64,000 nucleotides of DNA from Betaproteobacteria bacterium (GCA_004297625.1 SCTY01000064.1:1-64000); one strand, 5' to 3'. Counted from the first letter of the stretch, positions 40,326 through 48,006 are shown. The notes: generated by a model not told the origin, from the sequence alone. Numbers and translations are program-made.

Positions 40326-40638
40326 CGCGCAAGAATAACCTCCTTCCCTGTCAGAAAACGCCACGTGCGGTGCGGGGAAATATTGAAATCGTTCGCGCGC
40401 CTGATGCCGCGCGCTGCCGCCCGGCGGCGGCTCTTGTGGCGGAATTCCGGGCGGAGAACCGGGGCGCGGAGGGTCCTCGATGGGCTCGTGCCCGGGCATC
40501 GGTGGGCGTTCCGTAGGCGGAGGCTTGGGCGCCGGTGGCGTCTCGGGAACCTCTTGAAGCCAAGTCCCAGCTTGGAGAAAAGACGCAAGGCCGCCCCGAG
40601 GCACTGCAATTATTGCCTGGCCTGTACGCATCAACGGG
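40326..40638 (-). other. Proline-rich open frame upstream of the small HTH-like gene
   Basis: In frame with the gene at 40122-40325 the reverse strand encodes a run rich in Pro and Glu (e.g. PETPPAPKPPPTERPPMPG, about 45 residues). Such short Pro-rich ORFs are common in betaproteobacteria. No ribosome site distinguishes a start, so it is reported as a possible small protein or N-terminal extension. Confidence 0.3.
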
Positions 40639-40737
40639 TTACGTGCTCGCGATATCCGTGAATGCGGCCCGCCCGGACGCGAACTCCCCGGGACTGGCAA
40701 TTCGCACGTCGCGGCTCATCGCTTCGCTGACTTTCAT
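40639..40737 (-). pseudogene. Truncated CBS-domain gene, N-terminal remnant
   Basis: ATG 40737 with a GAGGAGATTCCC ribosome site encodes MKVSEAMSRDVRIASPGE, nearly the start of the intact CBS protein at 55207-55662 (MRVSEAMTRHVRVCNPGD). Similarity ends there and a stop follows after 32 codons. Confidence 0.6.
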
Positions 40738-40796
40738 GGGAATCTCCTCGGGGACATCTCTTGCTCCATGCAACCGGCATGCCTCTTGCGGGCCAT

Positions 40797-41141
40797 ATGC
40801 GCATGGGCCTGCGCGAAATCCCCGCTAAGGAATGGCCGATTTTCCTCGCCAAGCTTGGACGCGAGCACCGCGCCTGGCTTGCGACCGTGGATCGTGGCGG
40901 CAAGGTTGAGGCGCGCGAACAGCCGCTCGAGTCCATTGCGGCCGACCGGGGTATCGACATACGCATCGGCCATAAGGCATTCCACGTGAACGAGCCACAA
41001 GCGGTGCGCGTGGAAGAAACCGCGGAAGGAGCAACCCAGGCCGTGCAGATCGACGACGCTACGGGGCGTAGTCTCACTCTGCGCTTTCGCACCGCCGTAG
41101 CTCCCGGCGCGCTCGACGGCTTGGCGCCGGGCGAGACCTGA
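40797..41141 (+). CDS. DUF5335-family protein
   Basis: About 114-residue cytoplasmic protein. Opening LREIPAKEWPIFLAKLGREHRAWLATV, central PLESIAADRGIDIRIG and closing TLRFRTAVAPGALDG match DUF5335 as I know it. Start uncertain among ATGs at 40779, 40797 and 40803, all with weak ribosome sites; a TTG at 40761 is also in frame. Function unknown; such genes often lie among small stress-related genes in proteobacteria. Confidence 0.72.
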   Translation: MRMGLREIPAKEWPIFLAKLGREHRAWLATVDRGGKVEAREQPLESIAADRGIDIRIGHKAFHVNEPQAVRVEETAEGATQAVQIDDATGRSLTLRFRTAVAPGALDGLAPGET

Positions 41142-41162
41142 GCGGCGAAAACCCTTCCAGGG

Positions 41163-41313
41163 TTGGGGTGGAATGGGGCTTGCATCCCTGCTCAGCGGTC
41201 CCAGAGCAGCCAAAGCCCCGAGGTCGTGAAGCAGGCGCAAGAAAAGCTCAGCGCCGCAGGCCATGACACCGGTGCCGCGGATGGCAAGCTCGGGCCGAAG
41301 ACCCAGCCAGCGG
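41163..41313 (+). pseudogene. Fragment of a peptidoglycan-binding-1 domain gene
   Basis: The frame reads SPEVVKQAQEKLSAAGHDTG then AADGKLGPKTQ, which is the first two-thirds of a PG_binding_1 repeat. The expected continuation (xAxxxFQ) is missing and the frame continues in unrelated sequence. No signal peptide precedes it. Confidence 0.55.
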
Positions 41314-41409
41314 ACGGAAATCTCGCAATGGTCATGCCCGCAAGACCATCCGTGCTTCCCTGGAACAGCCCTTGCGGGAGCTACGTATCCGGCGTTTTTC
41401 GCACTCTGA

Positions 41410-41640
41410 ATGATGAGATACCGCTCGCACTGGCCGATCGCCCTTCTCGCACTGATGGCGAGTGCGCTGGCGGCCTGCGAGCCGCGGCCGCCGAAGCCGA
41501 AGACCGCCGATGCTCAAACCCACATCTCGACTCAAGGAACCTCCCCTGAAAGCTCTAGCGATCGTACTTACCGGAATTGCGGTCTCCCTTCCTGCGGTGG
41601 CGCAAACGCGCGACGAGGGGCAGACAAATCACCCCGCTGA
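41410..41640 (+). CDS. Putative small lipoprotein
   Basis: 76-residue frame with signal MRYRSHWPIALLALMASAL and a lipobox LAAC at about residue 23, then EPRPPKPK. After about residue 40 it overlaps the next gene in a different frame and becomes Ser/Arg-rich, so the C-terminal half may be displaced by a deletion. No family recognised. Confidence 0.4.
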   Translation: MMRYRSHWPIALLALMASALAACEPRPPKPKTADAQTHISTQGTSPESSSDRTYRNCGLPSCGGANARRGADKSPR

Positions 41641-41989
41641 TTCGAGCAAAGCGTATCGCTTGCTGTTCGCGACGGCCCTTGAAGCGGACTCGCAGTACCG
41701 CGTCGACATCGGCATTTCTCAGGACCACGACGGCAGCGTCAAAGTGAAGCCTCGCATCGCCGGCCCCGCCGGCAAGACGGTGCGCTACGAAGTCGACGTT
41801 CGCAGCGAGAGCCGGGGGGCGGCATCTGCGAACAGCAGCCAGTCGGGCAGCGTGCGTCTTGACGACAGCGGCAATGCGCAACTTTCGTCGAATGCCGTGA
41901 CGCTGAGTCCTCGCGAGAAATACGAGATGACCGTCAGGCTCTTCGACGGAAACCGCCTCCTCGCCGAACAGTCGGCCCGCGTTCCCTAG
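41510..41989 (+). CDS. Exported CsgH/CsgC-like (curli chaperone-type) protein
   Basis: Exported beta-sandwich-type protein, about 147-159 residues. VRYEVDVRSESRG, SQSGSVRLDD and SPREKYEMTVRLFDGNRLLAE resemble CsgH/CsgC proteins that block amyloid formation of curlin. The first ATG in frame is 41510. A CTG at 41546, 7 nt after an AAGGA site, would give the more typical signal peptide (M)KALAIVLTGIAVSLPAVA. No csgA/B or csgG genes are visible. Fold assignment is tentative. Confidence 0.55.
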   Translation: MLKPTSRLKEPPLKALAIVLTGIAVSLPAVAQTRDEGQTNHPADSSKAYRLLFATALEADSQYRVDIGISQDHDGSVKVKPRIAGPAGKTVRYEVDVRSESRGAASANSSQSGSVRLDDSGNAQLSSNAVTLSPREKYEMTVRLFDGNRLLAEQSARVP

Positions 41990-42322
41990 TTCATCGTGGC
42001 TCGCGCGGGTTCTGCTGGCGCCCAGATCGCGCAAGCACTGCTCGCGCAATTCCCCGGTAAGTTGCTTGCAGTGGTTGATGTCTCGCTGCGGTGCCGGGCT
42101 CGTGCTGATATCGCGCTCGATGGGCTTTTCCTTGATCTTTTCGAGCGTCATGCACGGCGAGCGGGAAAGTTGAGTGCCCCTTCGCCTATTTAGGAGCATG
42201 GCGGGCCGCACTGCCAAGCCAGCCGCCGCCCCTGCAAGCGCTGTACCCATCGCGTCCGGAACGCAAGGGCGCAGTAGGGGTCAAACTGCATTCGCTGGCA
42301 CGATGTTCGCAAGGTTCTGCCC
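41990..42322. other. 333-bp gap with a possible reverse-strand gene remnant
   Basis: On the reverse strand an ATG at 42151 begins MTLEKIKEKPIERDISTS and continues to HCKQLTGELREQCLRDL, which looks like real protein, but the frame then runs antisense through the CsgH-like gene, so it is likely a truncated gene. On the forward strand nothing is supported before nuoB. Confidence 0.4.
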
Positions 42323-42799
42323 ATGGCAATCGAAGGACTGCTCCATGAGGGCTTTGTCACCGAGAAGGTGGACAACGTCATCAACTGGACGCGCGCGGGG
42401 TCGCTCTGGCCGATGAGCTTCGGCCTCGCCTGCTGTGCGGTGGAGATGATGCACGCCGCCGCCTCGCGCTACGACCTTGACCGCTTCGGACTGGTATTCC
42501 GCGCCAGCCCCCGGCAGTCCGATCTCATGATCGTTTCCGGAACGCTCTGCAACAAGATGGCCCCGGCGCTGCGCAAGGTCTACGACCAGATGGCCGAGCC
42601 GCGCTGGGTGATTTCGATGGGCTCGTGCTCCAACGGCGGCGGGCCTTACCACTATTCGTATTCCGTCGTGCGCGGCAGCGATCGCATCGTTCCCGTGGAT
42701 ATCTATGTGCCGGGCTGTCCGCCGACCGCCGAGGCGCTGCTCTACGGCATCATGCAGCTCCAGAACAAGATCAGGCGCACTAATACGATTGCGCGCTGA
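42323..42799 (+). CDS. nuoB: NADH-quinone oxidoreductase subunit B (orphan copy)
   Basis: 158-residue NuoB-type protein that carries cluster N2 of complex I. Cys ligands are in FGLACCAVEMMH, ISMGSCSNGGG and YVPGCPPTAEALLYG. Sequence looks complete and strongly like betaproteobacterial NuoB. No other nuo gene is adjacent; it is followed by a PEBP gene. It could be a second copy that replaces or supplements the operon copy, or part of another [NiFe]-hydrogenase-like complex, though the sequence is NuoB-like throughout. Confidence 0.93.
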   Translation: MAIEGLLHEGFVTEKVDNVINWTRAGSLWPMSFGLACCAVEMMHAAASRYDLDRFGLVFRASPRQSDLMIVSGTLCNKMAPALRKVYDQMAEPRWVISMGSCSNGGGPYHYSYSVVRGSDRIVPVDIYVPGCPPTAEALLYGIMQLQNKIRRTNTIAR

Positions 42800-42814
42800 G
42801 GCGCGCTTCGAGCA

Positions 42815-43285
42815 ATGAACCTCAATCTGACATCGCCGGCCTTTTCCAACGGTGGCGAGATTCCCGCCAAGCACACCTGCGAAGGCCCGGGCCTGTCCCC
42901 GATCCTCGCGTGGTCGGGCGTGCCCGCAAACGCGAAAAGCCTGGCGCTGGTCGTCGATGATCCCGACGCTCCCGACCCTGCGGCGCCGAAGCGGACCTGG
43001 GTGCACTGGGTGCTCTACAACATTCCGCCGGACGCGAGCCCGCTCGGCGAAGGCGCCAAGCGACTGCCCGGCGGCGCGCTGGAAGGACTGAACGATTGGC
43101 AACGCACCGGCTATGGCGGACCCTGCCCGCCGGTCGGCCGTCACCGCTACTTCCACAAGCTCTACGCGCTCGACACGGTGCTGCCAAACCTGGGACGGGT
43201 AACGAAGGACAAGCTCGAGGCGGCGATGAAGCCCCATATCATCGGCCACGCCGAGCTCGTCGGGACGTACCAGAAACGCAAGTAA
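42815..43285 (+). CDS. YbhB/YbcL-type PEBP (Raf-kinase-inhibitor-like) protein
   Basis: 156-residue phosphatidylethanolamine-binding-protein-fold protein. VDDPDAPDP, WVHWVLYNIP and GYGGPCPPVGRHRYFHKLYALD are the conserved ligand-pocket motifs. No signal peptide, so cytoplasmic. Follows nuoB by 15 nt. Function in bacteria is not settled. Confidence 0.93.
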   Translation: MNLNLTSPAFSNGGEIPAKHTCEGPGLSPILAWSGVPANAKSLALVVDDPDAPDPAAPKRTWVHWVLYNIPPDASPLGEGAKRLPGGALEGLNDWQRTGYGGPCPPVGRHRYFHKLYALDTVLPNLGRVTKDKLEAAMKPHIIGHAELVGTYQKRK

Positions 43286-43313
43286 ATGCGCTCGCGCACA
43301 AAGTGAGGAAGCC

Positions 43314-43550
43314 ATGGCACGCTGCGAAGTCTGCGGGAACGACTACGACAAGATCCTGTCGGTGAGCGTGAGCGGCGGCACGCCCCACGTCTTTGACAGC
43401 TTCGAATGCGCTATCCAGGCACTGGCGCCGCACTGCAGCCATTGCGACTGCCACATCATCGGTCATGGCGTTGAGGCGCATGACAAGATGTTTTGCTGTG
43501 CCCATTGCGCCAGGCAGTCCGGCGAGAAAGGGATGCGAGACCGGGACTAG
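43314..43550 (+). CDS. Cysteine-rich metal-binding protein (prokaryotic metallothionein-like annotation)
   Basis: 78-residue protein with CEVCGNDYDK, FDSFECAIQALAPHCSHCDCHIIGHG and FCCAHCAR: nine Cys and several His, suggesting two zinc or other metal sites. Homologs are widely annotated as metallothionein-like or zinc-ribbon proteins. It follows the PEBP gene by 28 nt and likely shares its transcript. Confidence 0.82.
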   Translation: MARCEVCGNDYDKILSVSVSGGTPHVFDSFECAIQALAPHCSHCDCHIIGHGVEAHDKMFCCAHCARQSGEKGMRDRD

Positions 43551-43587
43551 CGGGGCGGCCGCGACTCGACCGCCTGGATCCGTCCGC

Positions 43588-43956
43588 TCAAGCGCTATGA
43601 CCGAGCACGCTGTCCATGTCGCCCTCGTTTTTGAGGCAGGCGACAAACAGCTCTTCCGCGAAATTCCTGGTCGATGAATCCTTCTTGATGTATGCGGCAT
43701 CGAGGATCTGCTGCATGAGTTCCTTGCCGCGCTCGGATACCTCGGTATCGTAGATTCTGGACATGATCGCGCCGGCTTTAGGGCGCTGAATCTGCTCCTC
43801 CGCGAGCGAGCGCGCCACGACCGCCATGTCGGCCGCGACCGTGCACTCCTGAGGGCTCTCTGCACGCGGCGCGCCAAGCGCGGTCGACGCCAACAGCAGT
43901 GCAAGCGCAACGACGGCGGCGAGCCATCGCGCGGCAGTGTCGAGGAATGCTTTCAG
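43588..43956 (-). CDS. Hypothetical secreted protein; start codon unclear
   Basis: About 122 residues. The N-terminus has a signal-like helix (AARWLAAVVALALLLASTALGA) and the mature part is helical with three Cys (PQECTVAADMAVVARSLAEE and ELFVACLKNEGDMD). No ATG/GTG/TTG lies just ahead of the signal; CTG at 43956 fits position. Longer frames overlap the HicB-like gene. No family recognised. Confidence 0.55.
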   Translation of the reverse strand: MKAFLDTAARWLAAVVALALLLASTALGAPRAESPQECTVAADMAVVARSLAEEQIQRPKAGAIMSRIYDTEVSERGKELMQQILDAAYIKKDSSTRNFAEELFVACLKNEGDMDSVLGHSA

Positions 43957-43981
43957 GTTGTCCGAATGAAACTGCGCGGCC

Positions 43982-44224
43982 CTAGGCGGGGCGCGGAAGG
44001 GGCACGGCGAAGTTTTCCCGCACGACTTCCTTGCCGGCGAGCATTTCCTGAACCCCGCGGCGCTCTTCATCGAAGATGACCACCGCCAGCTTCTGCAGCG
44101 TATCGCGCGCCTCATTGAGGGTGCGCCCGTGCGAGTTGACCCCGGGAAGTTCTTCGACGAAACCGACGTAACCGTGATCGGACTTCAAGTAAACGGCAGT
44201 GAACGCCATCTTTCCCTGTTCCAT
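43982..44224 (-). CDS. HicB-like (type II antitoxin fold) protein without HicA
   Basis: About 80 residues. FTAVYLKSDHGYVGFVEELPGVNSHGRTLNEARDTL is the partial RNase-H fold of HicB-type proteins (GYVGFxxELPGV). The C-terminal DNA-binding segment of full HicB is short or absent, and no HicA toxin (dsRBD-like, about 60 residues) flanks it. ATG at 44224 has a GGGAG site. Likely a stand-alone HicB-like protein rather than a working toxin-antitoxin pair. Confidence 0.7.
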   Translation of the reverse strand: MEQGKMAFTAVYLKSDHGYVGFVEELPGVNSHGRTLNEARDTLQKLAVVIFDEERRGVQEMLAGKEVVRENFAVPLPRPA

Positions 44225-44330
44225 GCACATCTCCCTGGTGAGCGGTTCGACAGGTTACGCGAAGCAGCTTGCAGCTGTGCGACGAAAATCATGTCGTAGT
44301 TGCGACTACGAAAATCTCTTTGCAGGCTTC

Positions 44331-44576
44331 TCAGCCGCGCTCTCCCATGATCTCGCGAACGGGCGTTTCTTTCGATGAACGGCCCATGAGGATGATCTTC
44401 CGCGCGTAGTCACGCTCGGTGATGATGCCGAGCACTTTTTCGTCCTCCATCACGACGAGCGCGCCGATGTTCTTCTCCGCCATGAGTTTTACGGCCTCGA
44501 ATACCGATGCCGAAGGCGTAATTGTCTGGACGGCCGAGTCGTACTTCGACTTGAGTATTTCCCTTATGGTTTTCAT
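44331..44576 (-). CDS. Truncated CBS-domain protein (one CBS motif only)
   Basis: 81 residues from ATG 44576 (MKTIREILKSKY). The first CBS motif is complete (ITPSASVFEAVKLMAEKNIG, GIITERDYARK) and VREIM begins the second, but a stop cuts it off. Normal paired-CBS proteins are about 140-150 residues. Likely a pseudogene or a minimal half-Bateman protein. A small 6-bp hairpin (CGTAGT/ACTACG, 44295-44310) lies just beyond it. Confidence 0.65.
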   Translation of the reverse strand: MKTIREILKSKYDSAVQTITPSASVFEAVKLMAEKNIGALVVMEDEKVLGIITERDYARKIILMGRSSKETPVREIMGERG

Positions 44577-44695
44577 GTTCGGCTATTCAGCAATCGTTGT
44601 GCCGAAAGATGCTGTTGTGTTTTTTTCGGGACCCCGTCTGGGAACGTTCCATCCAGCCCTTTGATCCAATCTCTCATCCGAGAAGCGATGCGACG

Positions 44696-44840
44696 ATGCA
44701 GGGCGAAATGGGTTCGATGATGGGCTGGGTGATGGGAATCGGGCTGCTCGGCTGAGTACTCGTCATCGCCCTGCTCGTGACAGTCCTGTTCGCGTTGATT
44801 CAATTGCTCACGCAGCGCGGACTGGGCGCGGATCAGCGGT
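44696..44840 (+). pseudogene. Small membrane-protein gene interrupted by in-frame TGA
   Basis: ATG 44696 encodes MQGEMGSMMGWVMGIGLLG, then TGA (44753-44755), then VLVIALLVTVLFALIQLL in the same frame. Without the TGA this is one hydrophobic helix as in short SHOCT-type or DUF-type membrane proteins, in which Trp often follows GLLG; TGG to TGA would explain it. The C-terminus also runs into the convergent VOC gene. Confidence 0.5.
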
Positions 44841-45225
44841 CCTCGAGCCCCGCTGGCAAGGCCAACCGAGCGCGCGGGGCAAACTGCGGTTGCAGGCCTT
44901 GCGCCACGGCGTGCCGGTACATGCCATCCACATCTGATGTGTGAATGATCAATCGTCCCCACCACGACCAGCGCTGATTCGCGGGCGCTCCGATGAGGTT
45001 GAGATAGCACTGGCCAGCTCGGAGACTCGTGAACCCCGCCGATACCCCGCCGGTTCGAATGGAAAAGCCTAGTGCCGAGTAAAACCGTATCGCGCGCGCC
45101 ATGTCGTGAGTCGCGAGGGTCACGGCGCTAATCGATTCGATTTGCGGCGCGGCCGACGCTCTGGTTTCGCCGGTGCCATGATGCGTCCTCGCCCCCAAAT
45201 CAGCGCGGCGCGACTTCCAGAACAT
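44833..45225 (-). CDS. Glyoxalase/VOC-family protein, C-terminally truncated
   Basis: About 130 residues from ATG 45225 with AAGGA upstream. VTLATHDMARAIRFYSALGF, TSLRAGQCYLNLIGAP and LIIHTSDVDGMYRHAVAQGL match the first three-quarters of a VOC fold. The last strands (WGERxFHxRDPDGHE type), with a metal-ligand Glu, are missing and the protein ends LALPAGLEDR. The first 26 bases overlap the end of the upstream EF-hand gene. Probably inactive. Confidence 0.65.
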   Translation of the reverse strand: MFWKSRRADLGARTHHGTGETRASAAPQIESISAVTLATHDMARAIRFYSALGFSIRTGGVSAGFTSLRAGQCYLNLIGAPANQRWSWWGRLIIHTSDVDGMYRHAVAQGLQPQFAPRARLALPAGLEDR

Positions 45226-45688
45226 CAATCCTTCGGGGTCGGGACGCCGCTCGGCTTGGCGGGTACTGCCGGCCGCCCACGCCGCTCCTGTCGTCGCTGG
45301 TACGGGGGCCGCTTGCCCGGCTCGAGCCGCGCGTCGCGCTCCCGGTGACTTCATCGGGCGAAAGCCTTCCATCGCGGTTCGTGTCGAGCTTGTCGAAATC
45401 TCTGGCCAGATTGGTCCCGGCCGCTTCTTCGCGCGAGATGAAGCCGTCGTGATCCTTATCGAGCTGATCGAACGCGTCGGGCGCAATCCGACTGGAGCCC
45501 GCGCTTGCGCCGCCGGGCGCGATGCCAGGTTCGGTCTCGCTGCCCGCGGGCGCGCCCGCCGGCGGATTGCCCTGGGACTCGCTGATGCCGGGCGAGGACG
45601 TCGTACCGCCAGCCCCTTGTGCAAGTACTCCGAATCTCGCTGCAAAGGCCGCGGCGACCGCAATCGGGAGCAATGTCCTAAATCTCAT
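45200..45688 (-). CDS. Secreted EF-hand calcium-binding protein
   Basis: 162-residue exported protein (MRFRTLLPIAVAAAFAARFG signal; AAGGAG site). EF-hand loops DKDHDGFISREE and DTNRDGRLSPDE lie at about residues 77-88 and 101-112. The rest is Gly/Ser/Pro-rich low complexity. Similar in design to the protein at 4990. The ATG overlaps the stop of the upstream gene (ATGA). Confidence 0.83.
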   Translation of the reverse strand: MRFRTLLPIAVAAAFAARFGVLAQGAGGTTSSPGISESQGNPPAGAPAGSETEPGIAPGGASAGSSRIAPDAFDQLDKDHDGFISREEAAGTNLARDFDKLDTNRDGRLSPDEVTGSATRGSSRASGPRTSDDRSGVGGRQYPPSRAASRPRRIDVLEVAPR

Positions 45689-46053
45689 TGCAGTCTCCTT
45701 ATGAGTGTGTGGCGAGCTGTTTTTATTTGCTCTATGGCGGTATAAAGATCACCCCGGCGGATGGCTAAAGCGGAAATGGGCTCTCTGCCGTCGGAAAAGC
45801 GCAATGTCTCGGCGCCGTCGGTAAATCTTCCGGCGGCGAGCGCGGACTGCGTAACGACTAGAGGCTCGTCGCCGTCCGTTCGGTAGATCGGCGCAAGGCT
45901 GGCGAGCGCCACGGCCGCGCCGTCCAAGCGATCATGCACCTCCTCAGTTGCATGCGCCGCTTCCAGATGAGAAGCCAAGCTGTCGTACACGAGCGCAGCA
46001 GCTATCGGTAGCGGCAGCAGGTCGCTGCCGTGGATGCGCTCCGACTGACTCAT
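45685..46053 (-). CDS. Hypothetical protein preceded by an 11-C tract
   Basis: 122-residue protein MSQSERIHGSDLLPLPIAAA with no recognised domain and no signal peptide; moderately acidic and likely helical. Its stop overlaps the EF-hand ATG, implying an operon. On the coding strand a run of 11 G lies 3 nt upstream of the ATG, between the start codon and a GGAGGG further up. Slippage could alter expression. Confidence 0.5.
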   Translation of the reverse strand: MSQSERIHGSDLLPLPIAAALVYDSLASHLEAAHATEEVHDRLDGAAVALASLAPIYRTDGDEPLVVTQSALAAGRFTDGAETLRFSDGREPISALAIRRGDLYTAIEQIKTARHTLIRRLQ

Positions 46054-46056
46054 CCA

Positions 46057-46067
46057 CCCCCCCCCCC
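46057..46067. repeat. Homopolymeric tract C(11)
   Basis: Eleven consecutive C on the forward strand immediately upstream of the reverse-strand gene starting at 46053. Long G/C homopolymers at 5' ends are typical of phase-variable genes but also of assembly error. Confidence 0.9.
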
Positions 46068-46222
46068 ACTATCCCTCCTGCTCTCGTGGTTTCACCTCGA
46101 TCCCCTAAAACGCCTCCCTCCAACCGGTTGGTCATTTTCCCGGCAACAAGGTTGCAGGAGATTCATCCCCGATCCCGGCGTCGAACCGCCCGCTCGCCGA
46201 GACTATCAACGAAAATGCGCCC

Positions 46223-46876
46223 ATGGCTGGCGAACGCCAGGCGTGGATCGAGGCTCCCGAGGTCGTGCGGCTGTTTCCGACGTTCCTATGGAAATGCCGG
46301 CTCAGGCCCGAGCTCTACGGACCCATCAATGAATCGGTGCTGAAGCAGCTCGAGGAGATGCACCGCGAGCTGCCGCCGCTGGAGCGCGGCGCGGCCTGGC
46401 AGTCGGGTCACGGCCTGCACACGCTCGAGCCGTTTCGCGGACTGGTGTCGTGCATCGGCGAGGCGCTCGATGCGGTGTTGGCCTTCCTGCGTATCGGCGT
46501 TCGCGACGTCGCGATCACGGGATGCTGGGCGAACGTCAATGCTCCCGGGGCGGTGCACCGGATGCACGCCCACCCGAACAATTTCCTGAGCGGCGTCTAC
46601 TACGCACAGGTGCAGGAAGGTGCGGACACCATCAACTTCCACGACCCGAGAGCGCAGGTCGCCATCCTCCGCCCGCCGGTCACCGAGCTGACCGCCTACA
46701 ACACCGACCAGTTCGTGGTGACAGTCGGCGTTGGAACGCTCCTCGTATTCCCCGCCTGGTTGCCGCACTCGGTCGATGCCAATCGCAGCGAGCGCACGAG
46801 AATCAGCATCAGCTTCAATGCGATGTTCACCGCGTTCGCCGAAACCATGGGCCGCCCTTTATGGGGCGCTCCGTGA
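46223..46876 (+). CDS. TIGR02466-type putative 2OG-Fe(II) oxygenase
   Basis: 217-residue protein of the family of small double-stranded beta-helix oxygenases. Candidate iron ligands are in HRMHAHPNNFLSGVYY and WLPHSVDANRSERTRISISFN, the latter with the His and the Arg that would bind 2-oxoglutarate. FPTFLWK at the N-terminus is also typical. Substrate unknown. A 12-bp palindrome CCAACCGGTTGG (46120-46131) lies upstream. It converges on the SUF operon end. Confidence 0.82.
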   Translation: MAGERQAWIEAPEVVRLFPTFLWKCRLRPELYGPINESVLKQLEEMHRELPPLERGAAWQSGHGLHTLEPFRGLVSCIGEALDAVLAFLRIGVRDVAITGCWANVNAPGAVHRMHAHPNNFLSGVYYAQVQEGADTINFHDPRAQVAILRPPVTELTAYNTDQFVVTVGVGTLLVFPAWLPHSVDANRSERTRISISFNAMFTAFAETMGRPLWGAP

Positions 46877-46917
46877 GGACTTGTTGCGAGGCTCCTCCCG
46901 AATTCTGATTAGACCCT

Positions 46918-47238
46918 TCAATCCCAGCGAGGGTCGCGCACTTGCACCATGCCTTCGTGCACGCGGACAGGAAAAGTGGCCACCTCCTCGTACGCGGGCG
47001 GCGTCAATGCCCTGCCCGTCTTGATCGAGAAATGCGCGCCGTGGCGAGGGCACACGATCTCATCGCGCTCCAGCGTTCCGCCCGTGAGGATACCCCCATC
47101 GTGAGTGCAGACATCTTCAATGGCGTAGTACTCGCCATCGAGATTGAACACGGCGACCGTCGCCCCGTCGAGGTCTATTGAGCGCCATGTCCCTGCCGCA
47201 AGCTCGCTTGCAGGCGCGACATCGACCCAATCGGACAT
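46918..47238 (-). CDS. Rieske-type ferredoxin of the SUF operon
   Basis: 106-residue soluble Rieske [2Fe-2S] ferredoxin with CTHDGG and CPRHGAHF ligand motifs. It is the last gene of the SUF operon, 9 nt after sufT. It may supply electrons for Fe-S assembly or serve as a client. Similar to NirD/biphenyl-dioxygenase ferredoxins in size. Confidence 0.9.
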   Translation of the reverse strand: MSDWVDVAPASELAAGTWRSIDLDGATVAVFNLDGEYYAIEDVCTHDGGILTGGTLERDEIVCPRHGAHFSIKTGRALTPPAYEEVATFPVRVHEGMVQVRDPRWD

Positions 47239-47247
47239 CGTCGCCCC

Positions 47248-47556
47248 TCAGAGCAGACCCAGCCGCAGCTTGACCTCCTCCGGGATCCTGTCCCGGGTCC
47301 ACGGCGGGTCCCACACCAGCTCGACGCGCACGTCGGTGACGCCGGGAACCTCGTGGAGCCGCGACTCGACGGTCCCGGGAAAGGTCTCCGCCACCGGGCA
47401 GGCGGGTGCGGTGAGCGTCATCCGGATGGAGACCTTGCCATCCTGATCGACGTCAAGCTGGTAGATCAGCCCCAGGTCGTAGATGTTGACCGGGATCTCG
47501 GGGTCGAAGATCGTGCGCAGCGCGGCGATGACGTTTTCGCGCGATGGATTGCTCAT
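47248..47556 (-). CDS. sufT: SufT/MIP18-family Fe-S assembly protein
   Basis: 102-residue DUF59/MIP18 protein: FDPEIPVNIYDLGLIY and LTAPACPVAETFPG with the conserved Cys, and VWDPPWTRDRIPEEVK. It assists maturation of [4Fe-4S] proteins. It lies between sufU (6 nt) and the Rieske ferredoxin gene. Confidence 0.93.
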   Translation of the reverse strand: MSNPSRENVIAALRTIFDPEIPVNIYDLGLIYQLDVDQDGKVSIRMTLTAPACPVAETFPGTVESRLHEVPGVTDVRVELVWDPPWTRDRIPEEVKLRLGLL

Positions 47557-47562
47557 CTTGGC

Positions 47563-48006
47563 TTACTCCGTCGATACGGGCTCGCGCTGGTCCTTGAGCG
47601 CCGCCAGAACGGTGTGCCAGGCGAGCGTCGCGCATTTCACCCGGCTCGGAAATTCTCTTACGCCCGCGAGCACTTCGAGCTTGCCGAGCGCTTGCGGCAC
47701 TCCCGGCGCTCCGGTGACCATGTCATGAAAGCTCTCGAACAGAATCTGCACGTCGCCGACTCTCTTCCCTTTGAGCGCCTCGGTCATGAGCGAAGCCGCC
47801 GCGGTCGATATGGCGCAGCCGACGCCTTCGAAGCTCGCGTCCCGGATGACGCCATCGTCGATCTGCAGATAGACGACGACCTTGTCCCCGCAAAGCGGGT
47901 TATAGCCCTCGGCCTTATGGCTGGCGCCGGCCAGCGCGCGGCAGTTTCGCGGCGCTCTATAGTGGTCGAAGATGACCTCCTGATAGATCTCGCGCAGGTC
48001 GCTCAT
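47563..48006 (-). CDS. sufU: SufU-type Fe-S scaffold/sulfurtransferase
   Basis: 147-residue IscU/SufU-fold protein. Cys ligands are in YNPLCGDK, GVGCAISTAA and RVKCATLAW. The insertion between the second and third Cys and neighbourhood with sufS favour SufU over IscU. It would accept sulfur from SufS. ATG overlaps the sufS stop by 4 nt. Confidence 0.92.
   Translation of the reverse strand: MSDLREIYQEVIFDHYRAPRNCRALAGASHKAEGYNPLCGDKVVVYLQIDDGVIRDASFEGVGCAISTAAASLMTEALKGKRVGDVQILFESFHDMVTGAPGVPQALGKLEVLAGVREFPSRVKCATLAWHTVLAALKDQREPVSTE

Noticed and set aside
43982..44224. Toxin-antitoxin module
   Set aside because: HicB-like fold only; no HicA-like toxin or other toxin gene on either side.
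44295..44310. Hairpin CGTAGT/ACTACG as terminator
   Set aside because: Only 6 bp, low GC and no clean U-tract on either strand.
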